NCBI RefSeq assembly: GCF_025060895.1
Contig: NZ_JANZKV010000015.1
Span: 1-38,137, forward strand
DNA: 38,137 nucleotides
Origin: Stieleria sedimenti
GTDB taxonomy: Bacteria; Planctomycetota; Planctomycetia; Pirellulales; Pirellulaceae
Reading direction: 5' to 3'
The first letter of the stretch is position 1; every line of letters starts with the position of its first letter. Position numbers and translations under genes: made by a program. Below are positions 8,321-15,270 of the stretch, piece by piece. The notes beneath the pieces are model-generated. The model had not been told where the DNA came from. It saw only the letters and a list, made by a program, of their open reading frames with translations, and did no database searches.

Positions 8321-8428
8321 TCAGGCTGTGCCTGACGGCTCATCGGCATGCACAGCATGCCCTACACGGCAGACATGCGTAGGTTAGGCTGTGCCTGACG
8401 GCCCATCGGCATGCACGGCATGCCCTAC
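8321..8428. repeat. tandem pair of 43-nt double-hairpin repeats after recA
   Basis: Two 43-nt units (8323-8365 and 8386-8428) are nearly identical. Each holds two small hairpins: CAGGC-TGT-GCCTG (its first C just precedes unit 1 at 8322) and GGCATGC-ACA-GCATGCC (ACG loop in unit 2). The whole lies between recA and the PfpI gene. It is a REP-like palindromic element and may terminate or buffer recA transcripts; no poly-T tract follows. A related GCATGCCG hairpin occurs at 33271-33291. Confidence 0.75.
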
Positions 8429-8481
8429 GCGGTTGATTTCGCCGCCCGCCCTCACCTTCCTCTTTCCCCACCGATCCCACC

Positions 8482-9057
8482 ATGAGCCAACCCAAAGTCT
8501 TGATCATCATCGGCGATGCGAGCGAAACGCTCGATACGATGTACCCGTACTACCGACTGATCGAAGCCGGGTTCCAACCGGTCGTCGCCGCGCCGGAAAA
8601 ACGGCTCTATCAGATGGTGATGCACGAAATCAAACCCGGTTGGACGATCACCAAGGAATGGGAAGGCTACACGCTGCAAGCCGACGTCGCGTTTTCGGAA
8701 ATTGATCCCGATGACTACTTGGGGATCCTGTTCAGCGGCGGGCGGGCACCGGAGTACATTCGTTACGACGAAGACCTGGTGCGGGTGACCAAGCACTTCT
8801 TTGAGCACAACAAACCGATCGCCAGTGTTTGCCACGGCGTGGAGATCCCCGCGTACGCCGATTGTGTTCGCGGACGGCGAATGGCCACGGTGGGCAAATG
8901 CAAGTTCGATCTGGAAGTCTGCGGCGGGACGTTTGTCGATGAGCCCTGTGTGGTCGACGGCAATCTGGTCAGCGGGCGAACCTTTCACGACAACGGTCAC
9001 TACATCGGTCCCTGGATCGAATTGCTGGAAAAGGCGCGACAGCCGGTTGACGTCTGA
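8482..9057 (+). CDS. DJ-1/PfpI family protein
   Basis: This 191-residue cytoplasmic protein has the DJ-1/PfpI glutamine-amidotransferase-like fold. It starts with the strand KVLIIIGDASETLDTMYPYY, has FSGGRAPEYIR, and carries the nucleophile elbow ASVCHGVEI with the reactive Cys followed by His. ATVGKCKFDLEVCGG and FVDEPCVVDGNLVSGR complete the family pattern. Members include glyoxalases, chaperones and proteases, so the activity is open. It ends one base into the following sulfatase gene (TGATG), so the two are co-translated. The intervening repeat (8321-8428) separates it from recA. Confidence 0.9.
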   Translation: MSQPKVLIIIGDASETLDTMYPYYRLIEAGFQPVVAAPEKRLYQMVMHEIKPGWTITKEWEGYTLQADVAFSEIDPDDYLGILFSGGRAPEYIRYDEDLVRVTKHFFEHNKPIASVCHGVEIPAYADCVRGRRMATVGKCKFDLEVCGGTFVDEPCVVDGNLVSGRTFHDNGHYIGPWIELLEKARQPVDV

Positions 9058-10493
9058 TGTTCGCCGTCAGACGTGTCAGCTGGGTCCTGGTTCTGATCGT
9101 GAACCTCGGCGTCGTCGCCCGCGGGGAGGATCGTCCGAATGTCGTGATGATCATTTCAGACGACCAGGCGTTTTCCGACTTCGGCTTCATGGGTAACGCC
9201 GTCGTTCAAACGCCGCATTTGGATGCGTTGGCGGCGCGATCGGCCCGTTTCATCAACGGCTACGTTCCCTCCAGTGTCTGTCGGCCTTCGTTGGTGACGT
9301 TGCTGACCGGTTTGTACCCGCACGAGCATGGCGTTCATTTCAACCATCCGCCGCCGGGGTTTTCCAAGCTGACCAAAACGTACGACCGCGATCAGTACGA
9401 AGCGGCCAGGGACGCCGCCTCGGTGATGATCCGAAACGTCGACACGCTGCCCAGGCTGCTCGCCGCAACAGGGTATCGATGTTTACAGACCGGAAAGTAC
9501 TGGGAGGGTCATTGGAAGAACGCCGGCTTTACCGAGGGGATGACGACGTCCAAACCCGTGGCCGGAGCGCGGCACGGCAACAAACAGCTGGCCAACGGGC
9601 AATGGGTGGCACACGGCAACGGCGATGCCGGTTTGGCGATCGGGCGCGAAACGATGCAGCCCATCGACCAGTTTTTAGGCGATGTCGGCACCGATCCGTT
9701 CTTCATCTGGTACGCACCCTTTTTGCCGCATCTGCCGCACGACAGTCCGAAACGGTTCTTCAATCTTTACGATGAATCGATCCCCGATCATGAACGTGCC
9801 TACTACGCCGCTTGCAGCCAGTTTGATCAAACGGTGGGTGAATTGATCGAGAAGGTCGCGACGCAGCCGTCAACCCGAACGACGTTGTACGTGTTTGTCG
9901 TCGACAACGGTTTTCGACCCGATCCGACGCAACCGATGCGGGACGGGTTGGGTTACAACTACACGCATCGCAGCAAGCGGTCGCCCTTTGAAGACGGATT
10001 GCGCACTCCGATCCTGCTGCACCAATCCGGAAAGACTCGATCATCGACCCAGGACATGCTGTGCAGCAGCGTCGACATTGTGCCGACGATTTTGCAGGCC
10101 TGTTCGGTTCCGATCCCCGGAGCGATCAGCGGCCGTAGTCTTTGGCCGCTGGCGACCGGTCAGACGGCTTCGATGAAATCGGAGCCGGTGTTTGGCGAAA
10201 TCTATCCAGGCGATGCCAGCGTGTTGGGCAATCCGTCGACAGACATCGCGTACCGTTGGATCCGTGACGGTGACCACAAATTGATCCTTCCGCACACGAG
10301 CAAGGGGAAGGCTTGGGGTCATTACGGCGACTCGCCCCAACTGTACCATCTTGCCGACGACCCGAACGAGCAGAACAATTTGGCAGCCGATCCGACCTAT
10401 CAAACAACGCTCGACGACTTGCGAACAAAACTGGATGCGTGGTGGCGTCCGGAAAGGAGCATCGCGTCGGGCACTCAGACTGGGAACCAGTGA
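9057..10493 (+). CDS. secreted sulfatase (alkaline phosphatase superfamily)
   Basis: This 478-residue protein has a signal peptide (hydrophobic VLVLIVNLGVV, likely cut after ARG near residue 23), followed directly by the sulfatase start RPNVVMIISDDQ with metal-binding Asp35/Asp36. The formylglycine site reads Cys75-Arg-Pro-Ser-Leu79 followed by VTLLTGLYPHEHG; the standard CxPSR arginine is leucine here. A second metal region (VFVVDNGFRPD) and a C-terminal DGDHKLILP/YHLADDPNEQNN segment fit the family. It would cleave sulfate esters, probably on algal polysaccharides, in the periplasm or outside. It is coupled by one base to the PfpI gene and by GTGA to the DUF971 gene. No maturation enzyme is adjacent. 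Confidence 0.93.
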   Translation: MFAVRRVSWVLVLIVNLGVVARGEDRPNVVMIISDDQAFSDFGFMGNAVVQTPHLDALAARSARFINGYVPSSVCRPSLVTLLTGLYPHEHGVHFNHPPPGFSKLTKTYDRDQYEAARDAASVMIRNVDTLPRLLAATGYRCLQTGKYWEGHWKNAGFTEGMTTSKPVAGARHGNKQLANGQWVAHGNGDAGLAIGRETMQPIDQFLGDVGTDPFFIWYAPFLPHLPHDSPKRFFNLYDESIPDHERAYYAACSQFDQTVGELIEKVATQPSTRTTLYVFVVDNGFRPDPTQPMRDGLGYNYTHRSKRSPFEDGLRTPILLHQSGKTRSSTQDMLCSSVDIVPTILQACSVPIPGAISGRSLWPLATGQTASMKSEPVFGEIYPGDASVLGNPSTDIAYRWIRDGDHKLILPHTSKGKAWGHYGDSPQLYHLADDPNEQNNLAADPTYQTTLDDLRTKLDAWWRPERSIASGTQTGNQ

Positions 10494-10825
10494 CTTTGGA
10501 TATTCTTCCCGAATCAATTGCACGCGATGGCGAGACAGCAATCGTGATCACGTGGAGCGACGGCAGAGTGTCGCGATTGACCGCCAGCCAGCTGCGGACG
10601 GCTTGTCCATGCGCGACGTGCCGGGAGAAAAAGCGCGCCGATCAGTCAGCCGACGACGGGCCATCGAAGTCACTCATGTTGCCGGTCTTGAAAGCCGAAG
10701 AAGCCCGCCCGTTGACGATCACGTCGATGCGTCCGGTCGGTTCGTACGCCTACAATATCGCCTTCAGCGACGGTCATTCCTCAGGCCTGTACCCCTTGAC
10801 GATGCTTCGCGAACTCGGGGCGTGA
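10490..10825 (+). CDS. DUF971 family protein
   Basis: This 111-residue protein matches the DUF971 domain, also seen at the N-terminus of gamma-butyrobetaine hydroxylase. It shows LDILPESIARDGETAIVITWSDG, then the Cys-rich CPCATCR motif likely to bind a metal, and the end segment RPVGSYAYNIAFSDGHSSGLYP. No ATG fits. A GTG at 10490 overlaps the sulfatase TGA as GTGA and gives a full-length domain, so translational coupling is likely. Stand-alone DUF971 proteins have been linked to Fe-S cluster handling in other bacteria; that role here is inference. Confidence 0.85.
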   Translation: MTLDILPESIARDGETAIVITWSDGRVSRLTASQLRTACPCATCREKKRADQSADDGPSKSLMLPVLKAEEARPLTITSMRPVGSYAYNIAFSDGHSSGLYPLTMLRELGA

Positions 10826-10911
10826 AACGGCTAAGGGAACGGCTACGAATCAGTTGCCGTTTTAGCGGAACCGCGCAAGTGGGTTGGTCAAGAAATGGGT
10901 TGGTTAGAAAC

Positions 10912-10966
10912 AGGTAAGAAAATGATGGAACGCACCGTCCATTCGATTGAACTAGTTTTCTTACCT
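10912..10966. repeat. inverted repeat with 11-bp perfect arms
   Basis: AGGTAAGAAAA (10912-10922) and TTTTCTTACCT (10956-10966) form a perfect stem. The 33-nt loop folds further through ATGGA/TCCAT. It sits between the DUF971 gene and the membrane-protein pair and could be a terminator or a dispersed palindrome. The 215-bp gap holds nothing else recognisable. Confidence 0.65.
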
Positions 10967-11040
10967 CCAAAATCTTCCTACCTCTCCACTCAGTCACCCT
11001 GTCCGGTCAGGCCGCTGGGACGCGAGAGAGGGATACCAGA

Positions 11041-11781
11041 ATGATGGGAGTCACTGCGTTGCCATTGCGTTCGCGACCTCGTCGTCCGCTCACTTGGTTG
11101 ATTGTGCTGGCCGCAGCGATTGGCATCGCCAGCTCGATTTACTTCAACCGACGGTTGTTCGATCTGCGTCGGCAGCGGGCGCAGTTGGCTGAGGACGTCG
11201 GGTTATTGGAGGTAACCGATCCCAAACGTGTGCATGTCAGTCGCGTCCCTGTCGGACCGGACGAAATTCCTCCCGGCGTGGAGGCCGCACACGTGTGGAA
11301 GTACCGAATTTATTTGCCGGCCGGCTATGGACCGTGTCTGATTACGGGGCGACGTGCGATTGCGGCAGACTCGCCACGAAGCGTCGGTGGAAGTGACCGT
11401 AGCTCGAGTAGTAAAAATCAAGATCCTGTTGAAACCGTACTGACGATCGCGCTCATCAAGCAGGAAACGGGTTGGATCTTCAGTCGGGCTCTGGGCGGGT
11501 CATCCAGTTCATCAGCGTTGCCGGACGATCTGCCGGTTGATTCGTTGGATGAACTGGTCGTTGAGACGGCCGTGACGGCTCAGACACCGTCCCAGTCATT
11601 CTCGGTCGATGAACCGATTTGTTTGCTGCGTCTGCGGGGCCGGGAGCCGATTGAGCCACAAGAGGGTCAACCGACGCTCTACCCGGGGATCGTCACCTAC
11701 TTGATGGAATTCGATCGGCGCGAGGCGTTTGAGCAATGGGCAGAGGGCAAGACGGACCAAATGCCGGAGGTTCAACGGTGA
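11041..11781 (+). CDS. membrane-anchored protein of unknown function (paralogue of the next gene)
   Basis: I do not recognise a family. The 246-residue protein has a basic N-terminus (RSRPRRP), one membrane segment (about residues 19-36, LIVLAAAIGIASSIYF), a short likely coiled coil (LRRQRAQLAEDVGLLEV) and an outside domain with VWKYRIYLPAGYG. A Ser-rich patch (GGSDRSSSSKN) lies in the middle. The start is ATG ATG at 11041/11044 behind a GAGAGAGGG Shine-Dalgarno. The N-terminal layout and the WKY-x-YLPA motif recur in the next gene, which begins inside this stop codon (GTGA). The two probably form a functional pair in the cell envelope. Confidence 0.8.
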   Translation: MMGVTALPLRSRPRRPLTWLIVLAAAIGIASSIYFNRRLFDLRRQRAQLAEDVGLLEVTDPKRVHVSRVPVGPDEIPPGVEAAHVWKYRIYLPAGYGPCLITGRRAIAADSPRSVGGSDRSSSSKNQDPVETVLTIALIKQETGWIFSRALGGSSSSSALPDDLPVDSLDELVVETAVTAQTPSQSFSVDEPICLLRLRGREPIEPQEGQPTLYPGIVTYLMEFDRREAFEQWAEGKTDQMPEVQR

Positions 11782-13475
11782 CGGACGAGCCGGTTTCAGC
11801 GACCAATGCCACCACGCCCTTGCCGCGACGGCGAAGATTGCGGTTCAGTCTGCTGGATTTGATGTTGCTGACCTTGATGGTTGCCGCCTGGCTGCCGACC
11901 TACTTTGCCGTGCGTGAGATACCGGTGTTGCGGAACAGCGTCGATCAGATGCGTGCGTTGACGACGAATCTGTCGATCATTGATGATCAAAAGTTGTGCT
12001 TCCGAAGCCTGCCCGGGATTTGGCACAACATTCACGGTTGGAAGTACTATCTGCCCGCCGATGCAGAAATGGAACTTCGATTGGCGACCGAAGGAATCCA
12101 CTCGATGGGCGATCCTGAAACGTTTCAGTCCTATGAGTTGCCGACGGGCGTCCACACCATCCATTTGAAACACTCCCAAAACGCCGATCAGGAATATGTC
12201 ACGCAGGTGTTCGTCGACGACACCGAAGCGATCGTCAAAACGCATCCACCGGATTGGATTAATACATCCGGTAGCAGCAGCAACGGCAAAGGTGCTCCGA
12301 CGGCAGAGGCATTTCACCTGGACAAGCCCCTCGTGTTACGTCAGATGCGCTACGCGGAAGTCCATCCCGCCGGCAAATTCAGGTTGCATTCTCTGCCGCC
12401 GGAATATGATGCCAAAGGCAACATGCTGTCCATCGTGCCGAAAGGGTATCAACCCGAAACGCCACAGCGGTTCGTTACACCGCACGACGGTCCCTTCATG
12501 CATTCCTGGGGTCATCGCCAGGGAATGCGGTTGTTGAACAATGCCAATGGTTGGAACGGCTTGCTGGAGATCCATCCGTCCTATCGAGCCGTCTTGGACG
12601 GGCAAAATGTCCGCTGGCTGCAAGTATTGAACGCGATTTCCGTCCGTCCGGTGCGTGCCGAATCCTCCCAGGCCGAACGGCCTGAAGTGGTTTTTGACAG
12701 CGTCGGAGCAACGGCAGACAGACCGAAGCTGATCGTGACGGATTCACTGCAGAGTCCGAACCAGGCGCGCACTCCGCAAGCGAGTCGACGGCAAGGTCGA
12801 ATCTCCGATGATGGTAACACGATGCGTCTGTTCGTTCATTATCCGGCCTTTCCGTCAGGCGCAAGGTTGGTCCTGGAAGTGATTTTTGATGCACGCTTTC
12901 CCGATCGAGTTGGCTTGCGTCCGCATCCGGGCGAAGGGAGCGTTCCACTGAAAGCGGCTCAGTTTGTGACAACCTTTGACGCACGTTTTCAATGGCGAAC
13001 CGTGGAGTTGTTGGCGGAAACCGACAATGATGGTCCGAATTCAACACGAGGCGAACAGCTTCAACCGGTTGCGTTGCAATCGCTGTCCCCCGAGGACGCA
13101 CTGACGACAAATTGGCAAACGATTCCCGAGGCTCGACTGCCCCTCGCTGAAAATTTGTCCGACGGCGAGGTGTTCCGCCGTTTGGCACTGACGACCGATG
13201 TCGCCAACTTCTGGAACTTCAACTATCCGGCGGATGTGCCCGCTACATGGCGTTACCAGGGTCTGCCGATCCGCCAGGTCTGGCTGATTCCGCACACGGA
13301 GCCGGCGACGCAAACCGATTCCTCGCCCCGACCGGTGACCGCGGAGATTCGCAGCGGGACGGTGTATCCCGGAACGGAAATCGGCATCCCCGGCGGCCCG
13401 GCGGTCACCAAGGTACGCGTGACGGTTTCGCTGCCGGCGGACAAACCCATTTGGATGGAAATCCCGACGCCCTAA
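11778..13475 (+). CDS. large membrane-anchored protein of unknown function
   Basis: This 565-residue protein starts at a GTG (11778) overlapping the previous stop by 4 bases; an ATG at 11736 is possible but would overlap by 46 bases. After a basic stretch (PRRRRLR) comes the planctomycete-typical membrane segment FSLLDLMLLTLMVAAWLP (about residues 25-42), a heptad-like stretch VLRNSVDQMRALTTNLSII, then GWKYYLPADAEM, matching the WKY-x-YLPA motif of the upstream gene. The rest (about residues 90-565) is a soluble, Pro-rich domain without motifs I recognise. No catalytic signature is visible. A structural or binding role at the membrane is inference. Confidence 0.8.
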   Translation: MTDEPVSATNATTPLPRRRRLRFSLLDLMLLTLMVAAWLPTYFAVREIPVLRNSVDQMRALTTNLSIIDDQKLCFRSLPGIWHNIHGWKYYLPADAEMELRLATEGIHSMGDPETFQSYELPTGVHTIHLKHSQNADQEYVTQVFVDDTEAIVKTHPPDWINTSGSSSNGKGAPTAEAFHLDKPLVLRQMRYAEVHPAGKFRLHSLPPEYDAKGNMLSIVPKGYQPETPQRFVTPHDGPFMHSWGHRQGMRLLNNANGWNGLLEIHPSYRAVLDGQNVRWLQVLNAISVRPVRAESSQAERPEVVFDSVGATADRPKLIVTDSLQSPNQARTPQASRRQGRISDDGNTMRLFVHYPAFPSGARLVLEVIFDARFPDRVGLRPHPGEGSVPLKAAQFVTTFDARFQWRTVELLAETDNDGPNSTRGEQLQPVALQSLSPEDALTTNWQTIPEARLPLAENLSDGEVFRRLALTTDVANFWNFNYPADVPATWRYQGLPIRQVWLIPHTEPATQTDSSPRPVTAEIRSGTVYPGTEIGIPGGPAVTKVRVTVSLPADKPIWMEIPTP

Positions 13476-13514
13476 GCCTCGTCAACTGTTAAACTTGGCG
13501 TGCGTGACCCCAAC

Positions 13515-13716
13515 GGCACGGGCAAGCGTGTGGGTGTGCAGGCGTTAGCCCACTGTCGCTGCGTCGCAGCGACCGGGAATCGCCTCTCAGCTAGACACCA
13601 ACGGTTGCTGAATCCGTTGTTACGGATGCCCGTGCCATACGTACCTGACCTCTTTTCCGCTCCATGACGGTATTGGGCTAAAGCCCAAGGCACGCAAGCT
13701 GGAAGCTTACGCCACT
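13515..13716. repeat. composite palindromic region between convergent genes
   Basis: The 246-bp gap holds several palindromes: outer arms GGCACGGGCA/TGCCCGTGCC (13515-13524 and 13627-13636), a 19-nt hairpin GTCGCTGCG-T-CGCAGCGAC (13555-13573), and TTGGGCT-AA-AGCCCAA (13674-13689). It ends in the 22-nt repeat at 13695-13716 also seen after dinG. These look like stacked dispersed repeats that may double as bidirectional terminators. Confidence 0.65.
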
Positions 13717-13721
13717 TTTTT

Positions 13722-15008
13722 CTAATTCGTCTCTGCTTTGGGGATCGCTTCCTTGACGATTTGCAGCAGTCGGGCGCGGCGCTGCTGTTCTTCCTCGCTT
13801 GCCGGAATCTCAACGAGTGCTTGAAAGTGTTCTTGCAGTTCGATGAGCGCCTCTCGATCGGTGATGAAGAGCGTCGATCGGAGGTAGGTTTCGTCGCCGA
13901 CACCTTGCGTCCATCCGAATTGCCTCATCAACAGTTCGTCGGCTTGCACCAACAGCCGATCGCTGATCCAGCGATCGGGAGGATTGCGCCCGATCGCCGA
14001 GAGCAGGTCGGAGATCGGCGGAGTCGGCTTGCGACGGGTGGGAAAATGCGGAGGCGGATCCCAGACCCGGGGAAAGCGATGTTCGCCCTGTTGTTGCATG
14101 TACGTGATCGCTTCATCGATCTGTCCTTCGTTCAACATTCGATCGACTCGAGCGGCACGATAGCGAGCCGGCTGGAGGAACGCGGCGGCGGCGGCGAGAC
14201 CGACAAACGCCACCACCGGGATCGCCCAAGTCGAGCGTCTTAGAACGCTCGATCGGAAACGATCGAGCGCGATCGAGTCGCCATCCTTTCGGATCGCGAC
14301 TGCCAAGCCGATGCCCAGCAGCAGTGCGGGGATGAAACCGTAGAACGCCACGCCAAACACGTTGGAGCGGTAATCCAACAAGATCTGCTGGGTCTCGGTC
14401 AGTCGCAACCCGCCCATGATCGAGACCATGGACATGATCTGCTGAAACAGTGCGACCACGGCGATGGCCATGCAGGGAGCCAGCACCCACGACAATGCGG
14501 CGAGCCATGAGACCCGGTAACGGACCGAGACGAATCGCGCGAACAACAGCACACGCCAGATCGAAACGATTGACAGCATCGTCAGATTGAAACGCAACGC
14601 GGAAATTTCGTCGGTCATCGTTTCGATCGGAATCGCGTACAACCACGCCAGCGGAGCAGTCATCCAATACCCTGACAAGAAGACACGGTAGTCGTCCGTG
14701 ACGGTGCCGGGGTTGCGGATTGCCGTGATCGTGTGAAAACATCGCACGACCGCAAACACGATGGCGGAAACAAAGATCGACGCGGCCAGGGGGGCCAACA
14801 GATCCTGCGGCTGATGAATGAAGCTGACCGCGTCATACTCCCGAGCCAACGCCGCGGTGCCAACCAACGCGGCACCGAGAGCGAGTGACGCTTTGGATGC
14901 AATCACGCGTTCGATGCAACGACGTCGCCCGATCAGGAACCCGGCGACATCGATCGCACGCATCGGTCCGACATCGATCGGTTCACTTTCATCCACATCA
15001 TTGGTCAT
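13722..15008 (-). CDS. multi-pass membrane protein of unknown function
   Basis: I do not recognise a family. The 428-residue protein has an N-terminal cytoplasmic-looking stretch (MTNDVDESEPIDVG), about six hydrophobic segments between residues 35 and 275 (for example LAPLAASIFVSAIVFAVVRC, VFGVAFYGFIPALLLGIGLA, and a last one at VVAFVGLAAAAAFLQPA), then a soluble tail of about 150 residues with LNEGQIDEAITYMQQQGEH and a Glu/Arg-rich end. The tail could hold a TPR-like helical pair. The ATG at 15008 is preferred; an upstream in-frame TTG at 15101 would add 31 residues. It converges on the membrane-protein pair and diverges from the helicase gene. Confidence 0.8.
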   Translation of the reverse strand: MTNDVDESEPIDVGPMRAIDVAGFLIGRRRCIERVIASKASLALGAALVGTAALAREYDAVSFIHQPQDLLAPLAASIFVSAIVFAVVRCFHTITAIRNPGTVTDDYRVFLSGYWMTAPLAWLYAIPIETMTDEISALRFNLTMLSIVSIWRVLLFARFVSVRYRVSWLAALSWVLAPCMAIAVVALFQQIMSMVSIMGGLRLTETQQILLDYRSNVFGVAFYGFIPALLLGIGLAVAIRKDGDSIALDRFRSSVLRRSTWAIPVVAFVGLAAAAAFLQPARYRAARVDRMLNEGQIDEAITYMQQQGEHRFPRVWDPPPHFPTRRKPTPPISDLLSAIGRNPPDRWISDRLLVQADELLMRQFGWTQGVGDETYLRSTLFITDREALIELQEHFQALVEIPASEEEQQRRARLLQIVKEAIPKAETN

Positions 15009-15270
15009 GCGATACGCTTCTGATTTGCCTCGGGTGAGACGCCGGAACAGCAAGCGAATCCCCCGTTGGTCGACAATGACGACAGAATTTAGCAGAAACA
15101 AAACCGAAAGGTGCCGATCGGTATCCGCGATTAGTGGTGCGATCTGTCACGTAAAGGGCCGTCAACGGTGATTGTCGCCAATTCACGATTTACGCTCTGC
15201 CGTTTGCCGGGGGCTTGGGATAGTCTCCTGGGAACGAAATAGCACGAATGTTTGCCGCCTAGAAGTGATC

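Noticed and set aside
8321..8428. CRISPR array after recA
   Set aside because: Only two repeat units, themselves palindromic, with a 20-nt spacer and no cas genes in the window.
13722..15101. Upstream TTG start for the membrane protein
   Set aside because: ATG at 15008 gives a plausible cytoplasmic N-terminus; the 31 extra residues have no supporting signal.
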